A DNA stretch of 64,000 nt, taken from Calliopsis andreniformis. Taxonomy: Eukaryota; Arthropoda; Insecta; Hymenoptera; Andrenidae. Under the pieces are notes generated by a model that was not told the DNA's origin, searched no databases, and was given only the letters and a program-made list of their open reading frames with translations. Below are positions 40,214 through 53,400 of the stretch, in pieces (position 1 is the stretch's first letter; every line of letters starts with the position of its first letter). The stretch lies in assembly GCF_051401765.1 (NCBI RefSeq), contig NW_027480438.1, positions 4,030,001 through 4,094,000 on the forward strand. Direction: 5' to 3'. The translations under genes were made by a program, and so were the position numbers.

Positions 40214-43200
40214 CAGTCTTCAATCCTCAATAATCAATCTCCAATCCTAGATCCTCAATCCCCAATCTTCAATCCTTAATCCTGAATCTTCAATCCTCAA
40301 TCCCCAGTCCTCAATCTTCAATCCTCAATGCTCAATCCTCAATCCTCAGTCCTCAGTCCTCAATCCTCAATCCTCAACCATCAAACCTCAATCCTCAACC
40401 GTCAGTCCTCGTCCTCAATCGTCAACACTCAATCCTCAATCCTCAATCTTCAATCCTCAATACTCAATATTCAATACTCAATACCCAATCTTCAATCCTC
40501 AATCTTCAATCCTCAATCCTCAATTCTCAATCCTCAATCCTCAATCCTCAATCCTCAATCCTCAATCCTCAATCCTCAATCCTCATTCTTCAATACTCAA
40601 TACCCAATCCTCAATCTTCAATACTCAATCCTCAATCCTCAATCCTCAATCCTCAATCCTCAATCCTCAATCTTCAATCCTCAATACACAATATCCAATC
40701 CTCAATCCTCAATCCTCAATCCTCAATCCTCAATCCTCAGTCTTCAATCCTCAACACCCAATCCTCAATCTTCAATCCTCAATCCTCAATCCTCAATTCT
40801 CAATCCTCAATCCTCAATCCTCGGACCTCAAACATCAATTCTCAACCCTCAGTCCTCGTCCTCAATCCACAACCCTCAATCCTCGATCCTCAATCTTCAA
40901 TCATCAATATTCAATCTTCAATCCACAATCCTCAATCGTCAATACTCAATCCTCAATCCTCAATGTTCTATCCTCAATACGCAATCCTCAACCTTCAATC
41001 CTCAATCCTCAATCCTGAATCCACAATCCTGAACGCTCAATCTTCAGCCCTCAGACCTCAACAATCAGTTGTGAATCCTCAATCCTCAATAGAATATCCT
41101 CAATCCACAGGTTTCAGTACTCAATGCTCAGCATGCAATCTTCAAATCTCTATCCACAAACATCAATTCTCATCACTCAACCCTCAACACTCAGTCCCCA
41201 ATCCTCAATCTTCAAACATCAATCCTCAATCCTCAATCCTCAATCCTCAGTCTTCAATCCTCAATACTCATTCTTCAATCCTCAATCCTCAATCCTCGGT
41301 CCTCAATCCTCAATCGTCAATCTCCAATCCTGAATACTCAATCTTCAATCCTCAATCCTCAGTCCTCAATCCTCAATCCTCAATCCTCATTCTTCAATCC
41401 TCAATACCCAATCCTCAATCTTCAATCCTCAATACTCAATCTGCAATCTTCAATCCTCAATCCTCAATCCTCAATCCTCATTCTCCAATCCTCAATCCTC
41501 AGTCCTCAAACCTCAATTCTGAATCCTCAATCGTGCATCCTCAAGCTTCAGCCCTCAGTCCTCAACAATCAGTTGTCAATCCTCAATCCGCAATAGAATA
41601 TCCTCAATTCACAGTTTTCAATACTCAATACTCAATCTGCAATCTTCAAATCCTTATCCACAAACATCAATTCTCATCACTCAAACCTGAACGCTCAGTC
41701 CTCAATGTTCAATCCTCAATCTTCAATTCTCAGTCTTCAATCCTCAATACTGAATCTTCAGTACTCAATCCCCAATACTCAATCCTCAATCCTCAATCCT
41801 CAATCCTCGGTAACCAATCCTCAATCCTCAATACTCAATCGTCAGTCCTCAGTCCTCAATCCTCAACCCTCAACCCTCGTTCCTCAAACCTCAATCCTCA
41901 ACCCTCAGCCCTCATCCTCAATTCTCAATTCTCAATACTCAATCCTCAATCCTGAAACTTCAATCCTCAATTATCAATCTCCAATCCTAGATCCTCAATC
42001 CCCAATCCTCAATCCTTAATCCTCAATCTTCAATCCTCAATCCCCAGTCCTCAATCTTCAATCCTCAATGCTCAATCCTCAATCTTCAATCCTCAGTCCT
42101 CAAACCTCAATCCTCAACCCTCAAACCTCAATCCTCAACCGTCAGTCCTCGTCCTCAATCCTCAACCCTCAATCCTCAATCCACAATATTCAATCCTCAA
42201 TACTCAATATTCAATCCTCAATCCTCAATCCTCAATCCTCAATCTTCAATCTTCAATCCTCAATCCTCAATCCTCAATCCTCAATCCTCATTCTTCAACC
42301 CTCAATCCTCAATCCTCAACCTTGAGTCCTCAATACTCAATTTTCAATCCTCAATCCTGAATCCTCAATGTTCAATGCTCAATCGTCAATTATCAATCTT
42401 CAATCCTCAATTCTCAATCTTCGATCCTCAATCTTGAATCCTCAGTCCCCAATCCTCAATCTTCTATCCTCAATCCTCAATAATCAATCTCCAATCCTAG
42501 ATCCTCAATCCCCAATCTTCAATCCTTAATCCTCAATCTTCAATCCTCAATCCCCAGTACTCAATCTTCAATCCTCAATGCTCAACCCTCAATCCTCAAT
42601 CCTCAGTCCTCAATCCTCAATCCTCAACCCTCAAACCTCAATCCTCAACCGTCAGTCCTCGTCCTCAATCGTCAACACTCAATCCTCAATCTTCAATCCT
42701 CAATACTCAATATTCAATACTCAATCCTCAATCTTCAATCCTCAATCTTCTATCCTCAATCCTCAATCCTCAATCCTCAATCCTCAATCCTCAATCCTCA
42801 TTCTTCAATCCTCAATACCCAATCCTCAATCTTCAGTCCTCTATCCTCATTCCTCAATCCTCAATACCCAATCCTCAGTCTTCAATCCTCAATCCTCAAT
42901 CGTCAATCCTCATTCTCCAATCCTCAATCCTCATTCTCCAATCCTCAATCCTCAGTCCTCAAACCTCAATTCTGAATCCTCAATCCTACATCCTCAACCT
43001 TCAGCCCTCAGTCCTCAACAATCAGTTGTCAATCCTCAATCCCCAATAGAATATCCTCAATTCACAGTTTTCAATACTCAATACTCAATCTGCAATCTTC
43101 AAATCTCTATCCACAAACATCAATTCTCATCACTCAACCCTGAACGCTCAGACCTCAGTGTTCAATCCTCAATCCTCAATTCTCAATCTTCAATCCTCAA

Positions 43201-43917
43201 TACTGTACCTTCAATCCTCAATCCTCAATCCTCAATCCTCAATCCTCAATACTCAGTAATCAATCCTCAAACTTCAATACTCAATCGTCAATCTTCAATC
43301 CTCATTCCTCAATCCTCAATCCTCGTTCCTCAAACCTCAATCCTCAACCTTCAGTCCTCATCCTCAATTCTCAATTCTCAACCCTCAATCCTCAATCCTC
43401 AATCTTCAATTCTCAATAATCAATCTCCAACCCTAGATCCTCAATCCCCAATCTTCAATCCTTAATCCTCAATCTTCAATCCTCAATCCCCAGTCCTCAA
43501 TCTTCAATCCTCAATGTTCAATCCTCAATCCTCAATCCTCAGTCCTCAATCCTCAATCCTAAACCCTCAAACCTCAATCCTCAACCGTCAATCCTCGTCC
43601 TCAATCGTCAACACTCAATCCTCAATCCTCAATCTTCAATCCTCAATACTCAATATTCAATACTCAATCCTCACTCTTCAATCCTCAATCTTCAATCCTC
43701 TATCTTCAATTCTCAATCCTCAATCCTCTAATCCTCAACACTCAATCTTCAATACTCAATACTCAATCTTCAATCCTCAATCCTTAATCCTCAATCCTCA
43801 ATCCTCAGTCCTCTATCCTCATTCCTCAATCCACAATACCCAATCCTCAGTCTTCAATCCTCAATCCTCAATCCTCAATCCTCATTCTCCAATCCTCAAT
43901 CCTCAGTCCTCAAACCT
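40214..43917. repeat. 3704-bp tandem block, copy 2
   Basis: Landmarks are at 41089, 41593 and 43046. The junction between copies is visible at about 40207-40216. CAGTCCTCAAACCTCA, which continues CAATCCTCAACC at the end of copy 2 (about 43917), here switches to GTCTTCAATCCTC, the sequence that begins copy 1 at 36510. Only CCTCA or so is shared at the switch point, consistent with exchange between slightly misaligned heptamers. Confidence 0.92.
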
Positions 43918-46125
43918 CAATCCTCAACCTTCAGTCCTCATCCTCAATTCGCAATACCCAATCCTCAATCCTCAATCCTCAGCCCTCATCCTCAATCCTC
44001 AATCCTCAATCCTCAATCCTCAATCTTCAATCCTCAATACTCAACCTTCAATAATCAATCCTCAATTCTCAATCCTCAATACTCAATCCTTAATCTTCAA
44101 TCCTCAATCCCCAATCCTCTATCTTCAATTCTCAATCCTCAATCCTCTAATCCTCAACACTCAATCTTCAATACTCAATACTCAATCTTCAATCCTCAAT
44201 CCTTAATCCTCAATCCTCAATCCTCAGTCCTCTATCCTCATTCCTCAATCCACAATACCCAATCCTCAGTCTTCAATCCTCAATCCTCAATCCTCAATCC
44301 TCATTCTCCAATCCTCAATCCTCAGTCCTCAAACCTCAATCCTCAACCTTCAGTCCTCATCCTCAATTCGCAATACCCCATCCTCAATACTCAATCCTCA
44401 TTCTTCAATCCTCAATACCCAATCCTCAATCTTCAATCCTCAATCCTCAATCCTCAACTCTAAATCCTCAATCCTCTATCCTCAATCCTCAATCATCAAA
44501 CCTCAATGTTCAATCCGCAATACCCAATCCTCAATCCTCAATCATCAGACGTCAAACATCAATACTCAACCCTCAGTCCTCGTCCTCAATCCACAACCCT
44601 CAATCCTCGATCCTCAATCTTCAATCATCAATATTCAATCTTCAATCTACAATCCTCAATCCTCAATACTCAATCCTCAATCCTCAATGTTCTATCCTCA
44701 ATACGCAATCCTCAACCTTCAATCCTCAATCCTCAATCCTCAATCCTCAATCCTGAATCCTGAATCCTCAGTCCTCAAACCCCAATCCTGTATCCACAAT
44801 CCTGAACGCTCAATCTTCAGCCCTCAGACCTCAACAATCAGTTGTGAATCCTCAATCCGCAATAGAATATCCTCAATTCACAGTTTTCAATACTCAATAC
44901 TCATTCTGCAATCTTCAAATCCTTAAACACAAACATCAATTCTCATCACTCAAACCTGAACGCTCAGTCCTCAACGTTCACTCCTCAATCTTCAATTCTC
45001 AATCTTCAATCCTCAATACTGAATCTTCCATACTCAATCCCCAATACTCAATCCTCAATCCTCAATCCTCAAACCACAGTAATCAATCCTCAATCCTCAA
45101 TACTCAATCGTCGGTCCTCAGTCCTCAATCCTCAACCCTCAATCCTCGTTCCTCAAACCTCAATCCTCAACCCTCAGCCCTCATCCTCAATTCTCAATTC
45201 TTAATACTCAATCCTCAATCCTCAAACTTCAATCCTCAATAATCAATCTCCAATCCTAGATCCTCAATCCCCAATCCTCAATCCTTAATCATCAATCTTC
45301 AATCCTCAATCCCCAGTCCTCAATCTTCAATCCTCAATGCTCAATCCTCAATCTTCAATCCTCAGTCCTCAATCCTCAATTCTCAACCCTCAAACCTCAA
45401 TCCTCAACCGTCAGTCCTCGTCCTCAATCCTCAACCCTCAATCCTCAATCCACAATCTTCAATCCTCAATACTCAATATTCAATCCTCAATCCTCAATCC
45501 TCAATCCTCAATCCTCAATCTTCAATCCTCAATCCTCAATCCTCAATCCTCAATCCTCATTCTTCAAGCCTCAATACCCAATCCTCAATCTTAAATCCTC
45601 TATCCTCAATTCGCAATCCTCAATCCTCAATCCTCAGGCCTCAAGTATCAATACTAAACCCTCAGTCCTCGTCCTCAATCCACAACCTTCAATCCTCAAT
45701 CCACAATCTTCATTCATCAATATTCAGCCTTCAATCCTCAATCCTCAATCGTCAATACTCAATCCTCAATCCTCAATGTTCAATCCTCAATACCCAATCC
45801 TCAGTCTTCAATCCTCAATCCTAAATCCTCAATCCTCAATCCTCAATCCTCAATCCTCAGTCCTCAAACCTCAATCCTGAATCCTCAACCCTGAATCCTC
45901 AATCTTCAGCCCTCAGTCCTCAACAATCAGTGGTCAATCCTCAATCCTCAATAGAATATCATGAATTCACAGTTTTCAATACTCAATACTCAACCTGCAA
46001 TCTTCAAATCTCTATCCACAAACATCAATTCTCATCAGTCAACCCGCATCACTCAGTCCTCAATCCTCAATATTCAAGCCTCAACCCTCAATCCCCAATC
46101 CACAATCCTCTAGCTTGAATCCTCA
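43918..46125. repeat. Mosaic block, copy of 33.85-35.76 kb
   Basis: Landmarks are at 44862 (B) and 45951 (A). It resumes the 33.8-35.76-kb sequence exactly where the 3704-bp duplication ends, at offset 10061 and then 10369 after a 308-bp segment. Private changes include CAATACCCCATCC near 44376 and CTTCAAGCCTC near 45564. CTAGATCC is at 45256. The same block is found again at 54.9-56.6 kb. Confidence 0.82.
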
Positions 46126-48436
46126 ATACTCAATCTTCAATACTCAATCCTCAATCCTCAATCCTCAATTCGCAATCCTCAATAGTGAATCTTCAATCCT
46201 CAATACTCAATATTCAATCCTCAATCCTCAATCCTCAATCCTCAATCCTCATTCTTCAATCCTCAGTACCCAATCCTCAATCTTCAATCCTCAATCCTCA
46301 ATCCTCAATTCTCAATCCTCAATCCTCTGTCCTTAGTCCTCAAACCTCAATCGCCGACCCTCAGCCCTCATCCTCAATCCTCAATCCTCATCCTCAATCC
46401 TCAATCCTCAATCCCCAATCCTCAATGCTCAACCTTCAATCCTCAATGTTCAATCCTCAATACCCAATCCTCAGTCTTCAATCCTCAATCCTCAATCCTC
46501 AGTCCTCAATCCTCAATCCTCAATCCTCAGTCCTCAAACCTCAATCCTGAATCCTCAATCCTGAATCCTCAATCTTCAGCCCTCAGTCCTCAACAATCAG
46601 TGGTCAATCCTCAATCCTCAATAGAATATCATGAATTCACAGTTTTCGATACTCTATACTCAACAAGCATTCTTCAAATCTCTATCCACAAACATCAATT
46701 CTCATCACTCAACCCTCAACACTCAGTCCCCAATCCTCAATCTTCAAACCTCAATCCTCAATCCTCAATCCTCAATCCTCAGTCTTCAACCCTCAATACT
46801 CATTCTTCAATCCTCAATCCTCAATCCTCGGTCCTCAATCCTCAATCGTCAATCTCCAATCCTGAATACTCAATCTTCAATCCTCAATCCTCAGTCCTCA
46901 ATCCTCAATCCTCAATCCTCATTCTTCAATCCTCAATACCCAATACTCAATCTTCAATCCTCAATACTCAAGCTGCAATCTTCAATCCTCAATCCTCAAT
47001 CCTCAATCCTCATTCTCCAGTCCTCAATCCTCAGTCCTCAAACCTCAATTCTGAATCCTCAACCCTGCATCCTCAATCTTCAGCCCTCAGTCCTCAACAA
47101 TCAGTTGTCAATCCTCAATCCCCAATAGAATATCCTCAATTCACAGTTTTCAATACTAAATACTCAATCTGCAATCTTCAAGTCTCTATCCACAAACATC
47201 AATTCTCATCACTCAACCCTGAACGCTCAGACCTCAGTGTTCAATCCTCAATCCTCAATTCTCAATCTTCAATCCTCAATACTGAACCTTCAATCCTCAA
47301 TCCTCAATCCTCAATCCTCAATCCTCAATACTCAGTAATCAATCCTCAAACTTCAATACTCAATCGTCAATCTTCAATCCTCAATACTCAATGTTCAATC
47401 CTCAATCCCCAATCCTCAATCCTCAATACTCATTCTTCAATCCTCTATACCCAATCCTCAATCATCAATCCTCAATCCTCAATCCTCAATCCTCAATCCT
47501 CAATCCTCAATCCTCAATCTTCAATCCTCAGTCCCAAATCCTCAATCTTCAATACTCACTCCTCAATCCTCATTCTTCAATCCTCAATACCCAATCCTCA
47601 ATCTTCAGTCCTCAATCCTCAATTCTCAATACTCAATCCTCAATCTTCAATCCTCAATCCTCAATCCTCAATCCTCAATCCTCAATCTTCAATCCTCAAT
47701 ACTCAATCTTCAATCCTCAATCCTTAATCCTCAATCCTCAATCCTCAATCCTCAATCCTCAATCCTCAATCCTCAATCCTCAATCGTCAATCTTCAATCC
47801 TCAATACTCAATCTTCAATCCTCAATACGCAATCCTCAATCCTCAATCCTCATTCTTCAATCCTCAATACCCAATCCTCAACCTTCAATCCTCAATCCTC
47901 AATCCTCAATCCTCAATCCTCAGTAATCAGTCCTCAATCTTCAATACTCAATCGTCATTCCTCAGTCCTCATTCCTCAATCCTCAATCCTCGTTCCTCAA
48001 ACCTCAATCCTCAACCTTCAGTCCTCATCCTCAATTCTCAATTCTCAATCCTCAATCCTCAATCCTCAATCCTCAATCCTCAATCTTCAATCCTCAATAC
48101 TCAGCCTTCAATAATCAATCCTCAATTCTCAATCCTCAATACTCAATCCTCAATCGTCAATCCTCAATCCCCAATCCTCTATCTTCAATTCTCAATCCTC
48201 AATCCTCTAATCCTCAACACTCAATCTTCAATACTCAATACTCAATATTCAATCCTCAATCCTCAATCCTCAATCCTCAATCCTCAATCCTCATTCTTCA
48301 ATCCTCAATACCCAATCCTCAATCTTCAATCCTCAATCCTCAATCCTCAACTCTAAATCCTCAATCCTCAATCCTCAATCCTCAATCCTCAATCCTCAAT
48401 GTTCAATCCGCAATACCCAATCCTCAATCCTCAATC
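46126..48436. repeat. Mosaic block with intact 504-bp landmark pair
   Basis: Landmarks are at 46621 (A, with TTCGATACTCTATACTC and AGCATTCTTC) and 47125 (B, with TACTAAATACTC). The same flanks occur at 50.77-52.0 kb (offset 4648, then 4144) and 56.6-57.9 kb, but there only one landmark lies between them. The 504-bp offset change is 72 monomers and equals the distance between the two landmarks here. This copy therefore keeps the arrangement from which those blocks were shortened. The rest of the block is ordinary heptamer runs and a pure-run-rich stretch near 47720-47790. Confidence 0.82.
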
Positions 48437-50346
48437 CTCAGACCTCAAACATCAATACTCAACCCTCAGTCCTCGTCCTCAATCCACAACCCTCAATCCT
48501 CGATCCCCAATCTTCAATCATCAATATTCAGTCTTCAATCTACAATCCTCAATCCTCAATACTCAATCCTCAATCCTCAATGTTCTATCCTCAATACGCA
48601 ATCCTCAACCTTCAATCCTCAATCCTCAATCCTCAATCCTCATTCTTCAACCCTCAATACCCAATCCTCAATCTTAAATACTCTATCCTCAATTCGCAAT
48701 CCTCAATCCTCAATCCTCAGGCCTCAAGTATCAATACTCAACCCTCAGTCCTCGTCCTCAATCCACAACCTTCAATCCTCAATCCACAATTTTCATTCAT
48801 CAATATTCAACCTTCAATCCTCAATCCTCAATCGTCAATCCTCAATCCTCAATCCTCAATGTTCAATCCTCAATACCCAATCCTCAGTCTTCAATCCTCA
48901 ATCCTCAATCCTCAATCCTCAATCCTCAATCCTCAATCCTCGGTCCTCAAACCTTAATCCTGAATCCTCAACCCTGAATCCTCAATCTTCAGCCCTCAGT
49001 CCTCAACAATCAGTGGTCAATCCTCAATCCTCAATAGAATATCATGAATTCACAGTTTTCAATACTCAATACTCAACCTGCAATCTTCAAATCTCTATCC
49101 ACAAACATCAATTCTCATCACTCAACCCTGAACGCTCAGACCTGAATTATCAATCCTCAATCCTCAATTCTCAATCTTCAATCCTCAACACTGAACCTTC
49201 AATCCTCAATCCTCAATACTCAATCCTCAATCCTCAATCCTCAGTAATCAGTCCTCAATCTTCAATACTCAATCGTCATTCCTCAGTCCTCATTCCTCAA
49301 TCCTCAATCCTCGTTCCTCAAACCTCAATCCTCAACCTTCAGTCCTCATTCTCAATTCTCAATTCTCAATCCTCAATCCTCAATCCTCAATCTTCAATTC
49401 TCAATAATCAATCTCCAACCCTAGATCCTCAATCCCCAATCTTCAATCCTTAATCCTCAATCTTCAATCCTCAATCCCCAGTCCTCAATCTTCAATCCTC
49501 AATGTTCAATCCTCAATCCTCAATCCTCAGTCCTCAATCCTCAATCCTAAACCCTCAAACCTCAATCCTCAACCGTCAATCCTCGTCCTCAATCGTCAAC
49601 ACTCAATCCTCAATCCTCAATCTTCAATCCTCAATACTCAATATTCAATACTCAATCCTCACTCTTCAATCCTCAATCTTCAATCCTCAATCCTCAATCC
49701 TCAATCCTCAATCCTCAATCCTCAATCCTCAATCCTCAATCCTCATTCTTCAATCCTCAATACCCAATCCTCAATCTTCAATCCTCAATCCTCAATCCTC
49801 AATCCTCAATCCTCAATCCTCAGCCCTCATCCTCAATCCTCAATCCTCAATCCTCAATCCTCAATCTTCAATAATCAATACTCAACCTTCAATAATCAAT
49901 CCTCAATTCTCAATCCTCAATACTCAATCCTTAATCGTCAATCCTCAATCCCCAATCGTCTATCTTCAATTCTCAATCCTCAATCCTCTAATCCTCAACA
50001 CTCAATCTTCAATACTCAATACTCAATCTTCAATCCTCAATCCTTAATCCTCAATCCTCAATCCTCAGTCCTCTATCCTCATTCCTCAATCCACAATACC
50101 CAATCCTCAGTCTTCAATCCGCAATCCTCAATCCTCAATCCTCATTCTCCAATCCTCAATCCTCAGTCCTCAAACCTCAATCCTCAACCTTCAGTCCTCA
50201 TCCTCAATTCGCAATACCCAATCCTCAATCCTCAATCCTCATTCTTCAATCCTCAATACCCAATCCTCAATCTTCAATCCTCAATCCTCAATCCTCAACT
50301 CTAAATCCTCAATCCTCTATCCTCAATCCTCAATCATCAATCCTCA
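48437..50346. repeat. Long-range copy of window start (offset 48408)
   Basis: One A-type landmark lies at 49034 and CTAGATCC at 49421. Points at 605, 1094 and 1939 correspond to 49013, 49502 and 50347 at a constant offset of 48408, so nearly 1.9 kb is kept with only scattered base changes. Upstream the offset is 48436, a loss of four monomers in this copy. A stop-forming change AACCTTAATCC occurs at about 48953; the copy at the window start has AACCTCAATCC. Confidence 0.83.
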
Positions 50347-50499
50347 ATGTTCAATCCGCAATACCCAATCCTCAATCCTCAATCTTCAATCCTCAATCCT
50401 CAATCCTCAATCCTCAATCCTCATTCTTCAACCCTCAATACCCAATCCTCAATCTTAAATCCTCTATCCTCAATTCGCAATTCTCAATCCTCAATCCTC

Positions 50500-53400
50500 A
50501 ATCCTCAGTCCTCAAACCTCAATCCTGAATCCTCAACCCTGAATCCTCAATCTTCAGCCCCCAGTCCTCAACAATCAGTGGTCAATCCTCAATCCTCAAT
50601 AGAATATCATGAATTCACAGTTTTCAATACTCAATACTCAACCTGCAATCTTCAAATCTCTATCCACAAACATCAATTCTCATCAGTCAACCCGCATCAC
50701 TCAGTCCTCAGTCCTCAATATTCAAGCCTCAACCCTCAATCCCCAATCCACAATCCTCTAGCTTGAATCCTCAATACTCAATCTTCAATCCTCAATCCTC
50801 AATCCTCAATCCTCAATTCGCAATCCTCAATAGTCAATCTTCAATCCTCAATACTCAATATTCAATCCTCAATCCTCAATCCTCAATCCTCAATCCTCAT
50901 TCTTCAATCCTCAGTACCCAATCCTCAATCTTCAATCCTCAATCCTCAATCCTCAATTCTCAATCCTCAATCCTCTGTCCTTAGTCCTCAAACCTCAATC
51001 GCCGACCCTCAGCCCTCATCCTCAATCCTCAATCCTCATCCTCAATCCTCAATCCTCAATCCCCAATCCTCAATCCTCAACCTTCAATCCTCAATGTTCA
51101 ATCCTCAATACCCAATCCTCAGTCTTCAATCCTCAATCCTCAATCCTCAGTCCTCAATCCTCAATCCTCAATCCTCAGTCCTCAAACCTCAATCCTGAAT
51201 CCTCAATCCTGAATCCTCAATCTTCAACCCTCAGTCCTCAACAATCAGTGGTCAATCCTCAATCCTCAATAGAATATCATGAATTCACAGTTTTCGATAC
51301 TCTATACTCAACCAGCATTCTTCAAATCTCTATCCACAAACATCAATTCTCATCACTCAACCCTGAACGCTCAGACCTCAGTGTTCAATCCTCAATCCTC
51401 AATTCTCAATCTTCAATCCTCAATACTGAACCTTCAATCCTCAATCCTCAATCCTCAATCCTCAATCCTCAATACTCAGTAATCAATCCTCAAACTTCAA
51501 TACTCAATCGTCAATCTTCAATCCTCAATACTCAATCTTCAATCCTCAATCCGCAATCCTCAATCCTCAATCCTCATTCTTCAATCCTCTATACCCAATC
51601 CTCAATCTTCAATCCTCAATCCTCAATTCTCAATCCTCAATCCTCAATCCTCAATCCTCAATCTTCAATCCTCAGTCCCAAATCCTCAATCTTCAATACT
51701 CACTCCTCAATCCTCATTCTTCAATCCTCAATACCCAATCCTCAATCTTCAGTCCTCAATCCTCAATTCTCAATACTCAATCCTCATTCTTCAATCCTCA
51801 ATCCTCAATCCTCAATCCTCAATCCTCAATCTTCAATCCTCAATACTCAATCTTCAACCCTCAATTCTTAATCCTCAATCCTCAATCCTCAATCCTCAAT
51901 CCTCAATCCTCAATCCTCAATCCTCAATCGTCAATCTTCAATCCTCAATACTCAATCTTCAATCCTCAATACGCAATCCTCAATCCTCAATCCTCATTCT
52001 TCAATCCTCAATACCCAATCCTCAACCTTCAATCCTCAATCCTCAATCCTCAATCCTCAATCCTCAGTAATCAGTCCTCAATCTTCAATACTCAATCGTC
52101 ATTCCTCAGTCCTCATTCCTCAATCCTCAATCCTCGTTCCTCAAACCTCAATCCTCAACCTTCAGTCCTCATTCTCAATTCTCAATTCTCAATCCTCAAT
52201 CCTCAATCCTCAATCTTCAATCCTCAATAATCAATCTCCAATCCTAGATCCTCAATCCCCAATCTTCAATCCTTAATCCTCAATCTTCAATCCTCAATCC
52301 CCAGTCCTCAATCTTCAATCCTCAATGCTCAATCCTCAATCCTCAATCCTCAGTCCTCAATCCTCAATCCTAAACCCTCAAATCTCAATCCTCAACCGTC
52401 AGTCCTCGTCCTCAATCGTCAACACTCAATCCTCAACCCTCAATCTTCAATCCTCAATACTCAATATTCAATACTCAATCCTCACTCTTCAATCCTCAAT
52501 CTTCAATCCTCAATCCTCAATCCTCAATCCTCAATCATCAAACCTCAATCCTCAATCCTCAATCCTCATTCTTCAATCCTCAATACCCAATCCTCAATCT
52601 TCAATCCTCAATCCTCAATCCTCAATCCTCAATCCTCAATCCTCAGCCCTCATCCTCAATCCTCAATCCTCAATCCACAATCCTCAATCTTCAATCCTCA
52701 ATACTCAACCTTCAATAATCAATCCTCAATTCTCAATCCTCAATACTCAATCCTCAATCGTCAATCCTCAATCCCCAATCCTCTATCTTCAATTCTCAAT
52801 CCTCAATCCTCTAATCCTCAACACTCAATCTTCAATACTCAATACTCAATCTTCAATCCTCAATCCTTAATACTCAAACCTCAATCCTCAGTCCTCTATC
52901 CTCATTCCTCAATCCACAATACCCAATCCTCAGTCTTCAATCCTCAATCCTCAATCCTCAATCCTCATTCTCCAATCCTCAATCCTAAGTCCTCAAACCT
53001 CAATTCTGAATCCTCAATCCTACATCCTCAACCTTCAGCACTCAGTCCTCAACAATCAGTTGTCAATCCTCAATCCCCAATAGAATATCCTCAATTCACA
53101 GTTTTCAATACTCAATACTCAATCTGCAATCGTCAAATCTCTATCCACAAACATCAATTCTCATCACTCAACCCTGAACGCTCAGACCTCAATGTTCAAT
53201 TCTCAATCCTCAATTCACAATCTTCAATCCTCAATACTGAACCTTCAATCCTCAATACTCAATCCTCAATCCTCAATCCTCAATCCTCAGTAATCAATCC
53301 TCAGTCTTCAATACTCAATCGTCATTCCTCAGTCCTCAATCCTCAATCCTCAATCCTCAATCTTCAATCCTCGATCCTCAAACCTCAATCCTGAATCCTC

